From Rhodospirillaceae bacterium (GTDB lineage: Bacteria > Pseudomonadota > Alphaproteobacteria > GCA-2746255), in assembly GCA_002746255.1 (NCBI GenBank), contig NVWO01000014.1, forward strand, positions 1 through 45,578: 45,578 nucleotides of DNA. Direction: 5' to 3'. Shown piece after piece: positions 15,695 to 23,869 of this stretch. Below the pieces are notes generated by a model. It was not told the DNA's origin and did no database searches. It saw only the letters and a program-made list of their open reading frames with translations. Position numbers and translations under genes: made by a program. Positions within the stretch are counted from its first letter, which is position 1. The number at the start of each line of letters is the position of its first letter.

Positions 15695-16902
15695 CTAATT
15701 CTCTTCGCGCTGGAGCAGATCACCGATGGCTTTTTTCTCGCCCGCGATCAACCCGGCATAAAGCCTCTCATAGCTCTGCACACAGGCCGCAGCGGAAAAT
15801 TTCTTCGCCATCCTTTCCCGACCGGCATCCCCCATCCGCCGGCAAAGCTCCGGATCTTTCACAAGCGTCAGAATAGCCTCGCCAAGGCGCACCGGGTCCT
15901 GGGGCGGCACCACGAAACCGGTCTCGCCATCCGCGACCGCCTCGGTATTGCCACCAACGTCCGTGACGACCATCGGCAGGCCCGCTGCCATGCCTTCAAG
16001 GATAGCGTTCGAAAAGCCTTCTTCGTCCGAGCAAAGCAACCCGATATCGGCAGAGGCTAAAAGCAGTGCCGTATCCGAACGTGGCCCCAACCAGCGCACG
16101 TTTGAAAAGATCCGGTTTTCGCGAGCAGTTTCCATCAGCGCGGCCCCAATGCCGTCATCGCGACCAACGCAAAGCAGCACCCATTTTTTCGGCAAAGACG
16201 CGCGGATTTGCCCAAAAGCGCGCAACAGATTTGCGTGGCCCTTGTAATAAATCAGATTGGCGACAAGGATAAAAACAAGCGTCTCGTCGTCAACATTGTG
16301 AGCCGGAAGCAGCTCCCCCCGAGAGGCTTTTTCCGCCCCAGAGGCAGGGCCGGCATTCTCGATGCCATTGTAAATAAGACCGAGCTTTTCTTCCTGGACA
16401 CCTTCCCTGCGAAGTTCTTCCAGCACCGCCTTTGAATTGCCAAGCACGGCGCACATGCGCGCGTGCAACCATCTCTCCACCCGCGCAAGGAACGGGTGGC
16501 TTTTCTGATAGGCGGCAAGGCTACGCCGGCTCATCACCCGACAACGGGTTTGCGTCAGGATGGCACAGGCCCCGCCGATCAAATAAGCCATAGGAAGGAA
16601 AAAATGCACGACATCCGGTCGAAAGCGGCGCAACAGCGTCATTAAACGAAATATCGTCAGGGGAAGAAGGACCACCAGACGCAACCCCTTTGGCAACAGG
16701 CGGCGGATCCGCCCCCCCCCCAGGGCTCAACAACAAGAATGCCCGCCTGTTCCAGCATGGGCGCCAGCACGCCCTTGTGGGTCAGCGTGTAAACGGTAAT
16801 TTGAAAGATATCGCGATTGAGGTGAGGAAGGACTCGGGTAAGATGGCGTGCCGTACCGCCAACATCCAGATCACCGGTAACGATGAGCAATTTTCTCTTC
16901 AT
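15695..16902 (-). CDS. GT4-family glycosyltransferase, split into two frames at a G10 tract
   Basis: A GT-B glycosyltransferase. The N-terminal part starts at ATG 16902 (MKRKLLIVTGDLDVGGTARHL; GG-x-ARHL is the usual acceptor-domain motif) and reads to VVEPWG at 16722. The rest (RIRRLLPKGLRLVV..., donor domain with VANLIYYKGH and the EX7E-type SDEEGFSNAILEGMAAG) is in another frame and ends at 15695. The frames meet exactly at ten G on the coding strand (16712-16721); eleven or eight G would restore one frame of about 400 residues, the usual size for this family. In the written sequence the N-terminal frame ends after a short frameshifted tail at 16657. It is either a phase-variable gene, a fresh mutation or a homopolymer error. 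Confidence 0.85.
16712..16721 (-). repeat. Homopolymer tract (G10 on the coding strand) at the glycosyltransferase frame break
   Basis: Ten consecutive C on the plus strand. The two halves of the glycosyltransferase reading frame join only if the tract gains one or loses two bases. Tracts of this kind are classical slipped-strand sites in surface-glycan genes of other bacteria. Confidence 0.9.
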
Positions 16903-17054
16903 TCTATCCAACCGTGCTTTGCTAGGTTTTGGCCCATGTTCCTGCAGGTTTTTGGGGGAGTGCGGCGGGATACTCATTGAAAAAAATTGCGCCACAGTGC
17001 CAGACGGCACCTGACCGTTTTTTGTACCGTCCAAGAACGCAGCGAAGGTAACAT

Positions 17055-18200
17055 ATGCCCCGCCCTCGAAAAGCAAAGATTCTCTTTCTGGTAACAGAGG
17101 ACTGGTATTTCTGTTCCCACCGCCTTCCCGTCGCACGGGCGGCACGCGATGCCGGCATGGAGGTAGCCGTCGCAACCAATGTGACGGATCATGGTGCGGC
17201 GATCCGAAAGGAAGGGTTTTGCCTCATCCCGCTTGCATTTCGAAGGGGCAGCCTCAACCCCCTGAACGAGGCGCGCTGTTTGATCGCGCTGTTCCGTCTT
17301 TATCGGCAGGAACGGCCCGACCTTGTCCATCACGTGGCCATCAAGCCGGTTCTTTACGGTTCCTTCGTCGCCTGGCTGCTACGGATTCCTGCCGTTGTGA
17401 ATGCCCTTGCGGGCCTGGGCTTTATCTTCACCTCACCAACATGGCGCGCGCGCGCGCTGCGTCCCTTTGCCAGTTTTGCCCTACGTTTTTTGCTAAACCG
17501 CGTGCCCGGCCGGGTGATCCTGCAAAATCCGGATGACCAAAGAACCCTGAAAAGGGTGGCGCATCTTGAAGATGGGCGAAGCCTTGTGATTGCCGGGTCC
17601 GGCGTCGACATGGACCACTTCCAGGCGCTGTCGGAACCATCCGGCACACCGGTCACCGTCGCTATAGTTTCCCGCATGCTGATCGACAAGGGCGTCCTCG
17701 ACCTGATCGAAGCGGCGCGATGCCTGCGGCGCCAGGGCATGACGCTCCGCATTCTTCTTTTCGGCCTTCCCGATCCGGAAAACCCAAGCTCCATTTCCCA
17801 GACCCAATTGGAGGCCTGGACGGCCGAGGGTATTGCCGAGTGGCGTGGGTTCGAACGCGACGTTCGGCGCGTCTGGCAGGAGGCTCATTTCGCCATTCTC
17901 CCTTCTTGTGGGGGGGAAGGCCTGCCGAAATCCCTGCTTGAAGCCGCTGCCTGCGCGCGCGCCATTGTCACAACGGACGTTCCCGGTTGCCGGAGCGTCG
18001 TGCAGCCGGAAAAAACCGGCCTACTTGTCCCGCCCGGAAATGCCCAGGCCCTGGCAGCGGCAATGGCACGTCTGGCAGGGGACGCGGATTTGCGCGCATC
18101 CATGGGAAAACAGGGCCGTCTTTTCGTCGCGGAATTTTTTTCCGAACGCGTGATCGTCGAACAGACAATGACGCTCTATCGCGATCTGCTTGGCCGCTGA
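17055..18200 (+). CDS. GT4-family glycosyltransferase
   Basis: 381 residues, GT-B fold. The acceptor domain has WYFCSHRLPVARAARDAG (EDWYFxSHR-type N-terminus common in capsule and O-antigen transferases), HHVAIKPVLYGS and LAGLGFIF. The donor domain has VSRMLIDKGVLDLIEA and CGGEGLPKSLLEAAACARA (EX7E-type). It resembles polysaccharide transferases of the WcaA/WbpX sort; donor and acceptor are unknown. The ATG at 17055 follows CGAAGGTAACAT. It is the only plus-strand gene within the cluster, divergent from the split glycosyltransferase (152-base gap) and convergent with the methyltransferase at 18228. Confidence 0.9.
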   Translation: MPRPRKAKILFLVTEDWYFCSHRLPVARAARDAGMEVAVATNVTDHGAAIRKEGFCLIPLAFRRGSLNPLNEARCLIALFRLYRQERPDLVHHVAIKPVLYGSFVAWLLRIPAVVNALAGLGFIFTSPTWRARALRPFASFALRFLLNRVPGRVILQNPDDQRTLKRVAHLEDGRSLVIAGSGVDMDHFQALSEPSGTPVTVAIVSRMLIDKGVLDLIEAARCLRRQGMTLRILLFGLPDPENPSSISQTQLEAWTAEGIAEWRGFERDVRRVWQEAHFAILPSCGGEGLPKSLLEAAACARAIVTTDVPGCRSVVQPEKTGLLVPPGNAQALAAAMARLAGDADLRASMGKQGRLFVAEFFSERVIVEQTMTLYRDLLGR

Positions 18201-18227
18201 TTTCCGGAAACCCGGTTTGAGGTCGCG

Positions 18228-19118
18228 TTAAGCCATTTCCGGCGTGGCGAAAATTTCAATAATATGGCCGCGCCTGGCGACACGATCCGACAACCAAAGC
18301 AGGCCCTGCAACGGCAGCGTAATCGCCGGGTTGGGCAGGTGAAACACCTGCTCAGGCAGCCAGGTGGACAGACTCTCGGCCCGGAACCCGCCCATTTCCA
18401 TCAGGCGCAAAGCGCTTGACGCAGTGTAAAAATAAGGATGATGGAGGGACGCCAGATTATAGGGACGATGGTGGCCTGCCGCGCGATAAATAAGATCAAT
18501 CGGGTTGATGAATTGCTGGGGAATTTCGATTACCAGCAAACCATCCGGGGCCAAAAGCGTGCGAATGGCGTCCAGATAGGCAAGCGGATCCAACAAATGC
18601 TCCAACACATGGTTCATGACAACCACGTCGTAATGGGACCGCAACGGCAAGTCGTCACGAAGGAGGTCGCCCTCGAAAATTTCGATGCCATGGGTGCGCC
18701 GTGCCTCTTCACAGGCCCAGCTGGAAATCTCGACGCCTTCGGCGGCAATCCCCTGATCCCGCGCCGCGCGAACGAAAAAGCCGCTGGCCGCACCAATATC
18801 AAGAAGGCTTTCCGGCTTGCGCCCCAAGCGCTTTGCAATCCGCCGGACCCGGTGCCCGAAATATTCGAGCTGCCGCCCTTCAATGCAGCTGAACGGGCAG
18901 GCCGCATCCCGGCATGTGTAATAGGCCTCCGAATAGAGCGCCTTGCATTCCTCAAAGCTCGGCATGGGATCCAACCAGGCAACGTCCCCGCAGCGGAGCA
19001 CTTTTCGATCAGACGGAAGGGAAAGCAATTGCGAAGCCGCCGACCATTCCTTGATCGACGGTCCGGGCTTTGCAAGAAAACAGCGTTGTGGGGCGTATGG
19101 CAAAGCGGCAATCCTCAA
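18228..19118 (-). CDS. Class I SAM-dependent methyltransferase (glycan-cluster type)
   Basis: 296 residues. The N-terminal segment with RCGDVAWLDPMPSFEECKALY is the degenerate zinc-ribbon/recognition part seen in sugar-modifying methyltransferases. The SAM-binding motif is LLDIGAASGFFVRAA (about 104-118), followed by EGVEIS, a post-motif VVVMNHVLEHLLDP, and LLAPDGLLVIEIP. The start is TTG at 19118, overlapping the upstream flippase stop (TTGA), which implies translational coupling; the next Met is too far inside. The presumed substrate is a sugar or lipid-linked glycan. Confidence 0.85.
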   Translation of the reverse strand: MRIAALPYAPQRCFLAKPGPSIKEWSAASQLLSLPSDRKVLRCGDVAWLDPMPSFEECKALYSEAYYTCRDAACPFSCIEGRQLEYFGHRVRRIAKRLGRKPESLLDIGAASGFFVRAARDQGIAAEGVEISSWACEEARRTHGIEIFEGDLLRDDLPLRSHYDVVVMNHVLEHLLDPLAYLDAIRTLLAPDGLLVIEIPQQFINPIDLIYRAAGHHRPYNLASLHHPYFYTASSALRLMEMGGFRAESLSTWLPEQVFHLPNPAITLPLQGLLWLSDRVARRGHIIEIFATPEMA

Positions 19119-20374
19119 GAGGGTCGAACCGAACGAAACAGCAATAGGAACGTACAGAGAAATGTAAATCCTGTCACGACGGCAATGCCGGCAAGCCCCC
19201 AGATGTCGCGCAGGATAAAATCACCAAGGGCGTTGAGAGCAAAAGCGAAACCGCCAATCGCAAGAATGTGCCATCCCATGCGTGCATTCAGCTGTGCATT
19301 CAACATTGCGGCACGCCACAGCATCAGGGTTGCAAGCTGAAACGGAAGCCCCCAGACAAGAAAGAGAAAGGCGCGTTCGCCTTCCTGCGACCATGTTTCC
19401 ACACCCGGTGAGGCGTAAAGCCAGACAAGCAGTGGCTGGTGCACAAGCCCCAGAAAGAGCGCAATCGCCGCGCCGCCTAGAAGTGCAACACCGACCGAAC
19501 GACGAATGCTTTGCCATTGGCGTGCCACCTCGCCTTGCGCCAACGACCACGCCGTCGTCATCACGGACAGCACCGCCCAGCCAAGAACGCCGACCGGAAT
19601 AAGGTAAATACGCTCGATCAACTCAAACGTGCTGACCGAACCTTCTGTGAGCCCTCCCGCCATCACCCGGTCGACCAGCGGATTGCCGTTCATCAAGGCA
19701 AGGCCGCCCCATTGCAGGCCGATGTTCCTAAAATAGGGCGCCGCCGGTGTTCCCCGCCAGGAAAAGCCCGCAAGCGGGTGGCGGCGCAGAAGGCTGGCCC
19801 CAAGAAAGGCAAGCCTTGCAAGCTCCCCCAGCAGGTAGCCGATGGCGAGCGCATGAACCCCAAAACGGTCATGCAGCAACCACATCGCACCCAAAACAAA
19901 GATGCCCAGCAGGGCTGGCGAGGCGGCAACGGTGGCGAAACGGCGATCGGCATTCAGCCATCCGGAAAAAAGGCTGATCCATATGCTGAGTATCAGGAGG
20001 GGCGAAAGCTCGACGAAAAGAAGGCGCGTCCGGGCAACAAGCGCCACATTTTCTTCACCCCATGGGAAGGCCCACAGACTCGCCACCAACACAGCCCCAA
20101 GAAGCAGCGTAAACCCGGAAAGTAGAACCCCGGAATGAAAAACAAGCGCCCAGCGTTCCGCCGCAGCGCATTTGAGAATTCTAGAGACGATGGAGGCTTC
20201 CAGAAGAAGCCCCATCGTCGTTCCCCAGAAAAGAATGCCCGCAGCGGCCAGAAAAAAGGCGTCCGTCGCAACGCCCAGCGTGTAGGTGTGTGCCACCATC
20301 ACCGGGATCAGCACCGTGACGCCACGCGCAACAAGGCCGCCGAAAACGGCCGCCGCAATGCCGCGCGCAATCAT
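19115..20374 (-). CDS. MurJ/MviN-like polysaccharide flippase
   Basis: 419 residues with about twelve or more hydrophobic segments and few long loops. The start GIAAAVFGGLVARGVTVLIPVMVAHTYTLG... and GVATDAFFLAA is characteristic of the MurJ/MOP superfamily (GxxxDAFF). It sits between a Wzy-like gene and a methyltransferase, so export of a lipid-linked oligosaccharide across the inner membrane is more likely than the housekeeping lipid II role. ATG 20374 overlaps the Wzy-like stop codon by 4 bases. Confidence 0.85.
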   Translation of the reverse strand: MIARGIAAAVFGGLVARGVTVLIPVMVAHTYTLGVATDAFFLAAAGILFWGTTMGLLLEASIVSRILKCAAAERWALVFHSGVLLSGFTLLLGAVLVASLWAFPWGEENVALVARTRLLFVELSPLLILSIWISLFSGWLNADRRFATVAASPALLGIFVLGAMWLLHDRFGVHALAIGYLLGELARLAFLGASLLRRHPLAGFSWRGTPAAPYFRNIGLQWGGLALMNGNPLVDRVMAGGLTEGSVSTFELIERIYLIPVGVLGWAVLSVMTTAWSLAQGEVARQWQSIRRSVGVALLGGAAIALFLGLVHQPLLVWLYASPGVETWSQEGERAFLFLVWGLPFQLATLMLWRAAMLNAQLNARMGWHILAIGGFAFALNALGDFILRDIWGLAGIAVVTGFTFLCTFLLLFRSVRPS

Positions 20375-21666
20375 CGAAGCGACTCACGCGCCCTGACCGC
20401 CGCGCCGGCCTGAAAAACCGCCGGGGCAGCTTTAAAAGGCGTCGGGGCAGAGCTAAAAAACGTCCCGGCAAGAAAAAATGCCAAAACGACATGGGCCGCA
20501 CGAAAGCCAAGCGCGTCATGAAGCAACATCGGCATCAGGATACAAAGACAGAGGCTTGCCTTCCAGGAAGCGTTCAGTTTTTTTCCGCCAAGAACGATAA
20601 ACGCAAGCACCACACCGAAGATGCCGACGCCGAGCGCGCCAAGTTCCATCAACAGGTGCAGCGGCGTGTTATGAACGTTCGCCAGGCGCAGCGCCTGCAG
20701 ACTGGAATTTTCCGCGATATGGCTGCCAAATTGATTTAAGCCCGTTCCCCATGGAAAGCTTTCAACGACAAGCTGCCACCCAAACGACCAGAGCCGGATG
20801 CGGGTGTCGATGGAATGCCAGAGGCTCCCATCAAGGTGGCTGTATATTGCAACAAAGGGAGTCCCCAGATTTATCTGGATGAGAGCGGCGACAAAAAGGG
20901 CGGTCAACGCGGCGGAGAAACCAATGAGAAGCAGCATCCGCCTGAGCCTTCTTTCTTTAAATTTTAGCGATTCCGAAAAGAAAAAAAGCACGGCCACTAG
21001 AAAAACGATCAGAATAAAAAACTTCGTATAAAGAAGAATAATGACGACAAGCGCCCAGACGATGGCCGCCACCGGCTTCAAAAAATTCGCCGGTTTTTCT
21101 TCCCTGCTTTGCAAAAAAAGAAAGAGCAGCAGCAGGCCCGTAACAATGACCGCGTAAATTGTTTCATGGATGGCCCAATCGGCATAATGCCCCTCCATGT
21201 TGCGCATCGTGAGCGCGTAGGCCCCCGCCATAAAAAGAAGGGCCAGAAGAACGCCTGAGGAAGGGCAGCGACGTTCGGGAAGTTGAAACAGAAGGACAAG
21301 CATGCCGATGTCGGCGAAGAACGCCACCTGGCGAAGCGTGCCGATCAGCAATGGCGTCAGATGAACGCCGTCCAGAAAAACCCCCGTCAAAACCGAATGA
21401 AGGCCGATGGCAAGGATCGGCAAAAGAAAGAGAAGAACGATTTTTCGGCCCGGCCACCAGATTCGCCCGCGAACAAGCTCGAAGAAAAAAATCAGCGGCA
21501 GCAGCACGTCGTAGAGAGAAAGATTGATTTTGGAACCAACCAACCCAACACTGAGCGGGAAAAAGAAAAGAAGGCCAAAGACGAGAAAAATCCAAAAGCC
21601 GTCAACGCTGCCTTGGGAAAGCACGCGGCCGGCAGCGTCCTGCGTGGAGGCTTTATCGATTTGCAT
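20371..21666 (-). CDS. Wzy-like O-antigen polymerase/ligase
   Basis: About 431 residues and 10-12 predicted membrane helices. A large periplasmic loop (about 275-350) contains RIRLWSFGWQLVVESFPWGTGLNQFG and NVHNTPLHLLMELGALG; this arrangement, with H-NTPLHLL-E-G, is the Wzy_C/O-antigen ligase signature. It would polymerise lipid-linked repeats or ligate glycan to lipid A. The ATG at 21666 shares one base with the upstream methyltransferase stop (TGATG); a GTG three bases earlier is possible. The C-terminus is an Ala/Pro-rich tail derived from imperfect repeats around 20410-20470. The gene is visibly more A/T-rich than the housekeeping genes in the window. Confidence 0.88.
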   Translation of the reverse strand: MQIDKASTQDAAGRVLSQGSVDGFWIFLVFGLLFFFPLSVGLVGSKINLSLYDVLLPLIFFFELVRGRIWWPGRKIVLLFLLPILAIGLHSVLTGVFLDGVHLTPLLIGTLRQVAFFADIGMLVLLFQLPERRCPSSGVLLALLFMAGAYALTMRNMEGHYADWAIHETIYAVIVTGLLLLFLFLQSREEKPANFLKPVAAIVWALVVIILLYTKFFILIVFLVAVLFFFSESLKFKERRLRRMLLLIGFSAALTALFVAALIQINLGTPFVAIYSHLDGSLWHSIDTRIRLWSFGWQLVVESFPWGTGLNQFGSHIAENSSLQALRLANVHNTPLHLLMELGALGVGIFGVVLAFIVLGGKKLNASWKASLCLCILMPMLLHDALGFRAAHVVLAFFLAGTFFSSAPTPFKAAPAVFQAGAAVRARESLR

Positions 21667-22397
21667 CACGCACGCTCCAGCACAACAAGCATCCGAAAGG
21701 CCATCAACGGCCCAAGAAGCGGCAGCAGGCGATCTTCAAGACGAAGCAGGCCGTGTGTTGCACCGGCGGGGATCAGACTCCAGGGACGAAAGCCGCCGGA
21801 AAGAGGATAGGTGAAAAGGCTTAAAAAAGCCGTTTCGCAAATTTTTAATTGCGGAAAGGCCTGCTGAAACGCCGTCCGGTGCCTGCGAAACAGAAGGGTC
21901 GGCACCGCCTGATTGGCATCAAACGCGTCGCGCGCGGGGCCCGCGGAGCCCATGTCCTGATCGGCCAGGGGGTCGACGCCCATCACAACCGGCTCCGGGT
22001 GAAAGAAGCGATAAAAAAGCGTGCTCACGGGCGTCATCGCCGGTTCCACCATGACCAGCCTTCCGCCTTTCCGTAACACACGGATGGCCTCCCCAAAAAA
22101 AGCCCGCGGCCGGGGAAGGTGATGAAGAACGTCAAACAGAACGATGTTGTCGAAACTTTCTTCGGCAAAAGGCAACGTCTGGGCGTCGGCAACCGCGTCA
22201 AGCCAGGGAACTTCCAAAAGATCCGTCGCAACCACCTCGGGCGCATACGCCTTCAGATTCCCTGAACCGCCGCCGACTTCAAGGCTGCGCCCCGGCACCA
22301 GCCGCGACGCCATCCGGCGATAAAGATCGGTATAGATATCCCGAAGAACGGCTTTCTCTTCCCATTGCCGGCGGTGTGCAGCAAGACGCGTATCCAT
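21666..22397 (-). CDS. Class I SAM-dependent methyltransferase
   Basis: 243 residues. Motif I is SLEVGGGSGNLKAYAP (about 38-53), then VVATDLLEVPW, DAQTLPFAEESFDNIVLFDVLHHLPRP and VLRKGGRLVMVEPAM: the UbiE/Methyltransf_11 pattern. The C-terminal 80 residues are unassigned. Start ATG 22397 (a TTG immediately precedes it). It lies 5 bases downstream of the methyltransferase-GT2 fusion and overlaps the Wzy-like start. Likely to methylate a sugar or lipid intermediate of the same pathway. Confidence 0.87.
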   Translation of the reverse strand: MDTRLAAHRRQWEEKAVLRDIYTDLYRRMASRLVPGRSLEVGGGSGNLKAYAPEVVATDLLEVPWLDAVADAQTLPFAEESFDNIVLFDVLHHLPRPRAFFGEAIRVLRKGGRLVMVEPAMTPVSTLFYRFFHPEPVVMGVDPLADQDMGSAGPARDAFDANQAVPTLLFRRHRTAFQQAFPQLKICETAFLSLFTYPLSGGFRPWSLIPAGATHGLLRLEDRLLPLLGPLMAFRMLVVLERA

Positions 22398-22402
22398 CAA
22401 AA

Positions 22403-23869
22403 CTAAAACGCCTTAAGCTTACGGTACGCAAAAACCACCATCTGCAACAGCAACCAGCCATGACGAAAGCGGGAGATTTGCGTCGTGCCATAACTGCGAC
22501 TGGCATAGCGGACCGGTACTTCGACGATTTTCAAATTTAATTTCGCCGCGCCGAAAATCAGATCAAAATCGCCAAAGGGATCGAAATCGCCAAAATAGGC
22601 ACGGTTGGCAGCAATGCGCGCGTAAGCGTCCCGGCGAAGCACCTTCGTCCCGCAAAGCGTGTCCGTGAATCTTTGATTTAAAAGCCAGGAAAAAAGCCAG
22701 GAAAAAACCCGGTTCGCCCAATAGTTCAAAAAGCGCATCGAATCTTTTTCCAGCGGATAGACCATTCGAGTGCCGTTGATAAACTCGCCCTGACCGCTGG
22801 CGATTGCCTCATAAAACTTCGGCAGCGATTCCGGAGGCATCGTTAAATCGGCATCCAGGATCATCAACACGTCCCCGCCCGCTTCCGCAAATCCCTTGCG
22901 AACGGCGTCGCCTTTTCCCTTGCCGTCCTGACGAAGAACACGGATTTTAAAATCCGGATAGGCCGCTTTTACGCGCTCGCATTCTTCAAAAGTTCCATCC
23001 GTGCTGTTCCCCTCAACAAACAGAATTTCCAGATCCTCGCAAAAACGCGGCGTCCGGAGAACCGCATTTTCGATGTTGCCGCGCTCATTCCGGCAAGGCA
23101 CAAGCACGGTCGCTGAAAGTTGGGCCGACACCCTGCGCCGTTGCGCCCTTGCAACAATATATGTGCGGAGTGAAAGCCGGCGAAAAACAGGAAGCGTGCC
23201 CAAAAAGCGGTTGACCAGCCTTCCAAGACCAAAAAAACGTTTCGGAAGCAATTGCCGCCATTCCCGCTTGATAACCTCAAAACCAGCCAAATCCAGAAGG
23301 CCGGAAAAATCATCCGACGTAATCCAGTTCAGCGGCGGTTGCGGCATCTTGGCCCCAAACCGTTCGGCAAGCCACAGGACCGGTTCCCAAAGGGGCGAAT
23401 AATAGGAAATGACAAGGCGCGTCTCTGGCACGCAAAGCGTGTGAAGCGAGGCAAGCAGCGCCTGGCAATCCTCAAGATAGCCGACCGTATCGGAAAGAAC
23501 GATGACATCGAAAGGCCCGCCAAGTTTTTCAAGGGTGGCTGGGTCTTCAATGTCGCCGACCACAAATTCAAGGTCCGGATGTTCAGAACGCGCCAAATCG
23601 ATCGCCGGCCCACTGAAATCGACCCCCACCCCCCGGGACGGGTGCAAGGCGTGAAGCACGCTGCCCGTTCCACAGCCAAGCTCAAGAACGCGCAACCCTT
23701 CGGGAATGAGGAAGCGCATATAGTTGCGGTCGTCCTCGTGAAAGAACGCATTGCGCGCAAGCCATTTGTCCCGCTCCCCGGCAAGGCCATCGAAAAGCGC
23801 GCGGATTTTCTGTTTGCGCGTGGAGCCGGCTTCACGTTCCAGCATTGGCGTGACGGGTTCCGGCATCAT
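22403..23869 (-). CDS. Bifunctional SAM methyltransferase / GT2 glycosyltransferase
   Basis: 488 residues in two domains. Residues about 15-235: class I methyltransferase with VLELGCGTGSVLHAL, GVDFSG, VVGDIEDP and VIVLSDTVGYLED. Residues about 250-488: GT-A family 2 domain with ATVLVPCRNERGNIENAV, FVEGNSTDGT, KGKGDAVRKGF, the metal-binding ILDADLTMP and FGDFDLIFGA, typical of dolichyl-phosphate mannose synthase-like enzymes. A hydrophobic end (HGWLLLQMVVFAYRKL) suggests membrane association. An in-frame 12-bp duplication gives FSWLFSWL near 22681-22704. The start overlaps the upstream UPF0104 gene stop (ATGATG). Confidence 0.9.
   Translation of the reverse strand: MMPEPVTPMLEREAGSTRKQKIRALFDGLAGERDKWLARNAFFHEDDRNYMRFLIPEGLRVLELGCGTGSVLHALHPSRGVGVDFSGPAIDLARSEHPDLEFVVGDIEDPATLEKLGGPFDVIVLSDTVGYLEDCQALLASLHTLCVPETRLVISYYSPLWEPVLWLAERFGAKMPQPPLNWITSDDFSGLLDLAGFEVIKREWRQLLPKRFFGLGRLVNRFLGTLPVFRRLSLRTYIVARAQRRRVSAQLSATVLVPCRNERGNIENAVLRTPRFCEDLEILFVEGNSTDGTFEECERVKAAYPDFKIRVLRQDGKGKGDAVRKGFAEAGGDVLMILDADLTMPPESLPKFYEAIASGQGEFINGTRMVYPLEKDSMRFLNYWANRVFSWLFSWLLNQRFTDTLCGTKVLRRDAYARIAANRAYFGDFDPFGDFDLIFGAAKLNLKIVEVPVRYASRSYGTTQISRFRHGWLLLQMVVFAYRKLKAF
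22681..22704 (-). repeat. 12-bp tandem duplication in the GT2 domain
   Basis: AAAGCCAGGAAA occurs twice back to back on the plus strand (22681-22692 and 22693-22704) and encodes a repeated FSWL in the fusion protein. Confidence 0.9.

Noticed and set aside
16972-17035. Possible terminator (GACGG/CCGTT followed by T6) between the divergent glycosyltransferases
   Set aside because: The stem is only four to five pairs with a wobble, and it lies between two divergent starts where no transcript needs to end.
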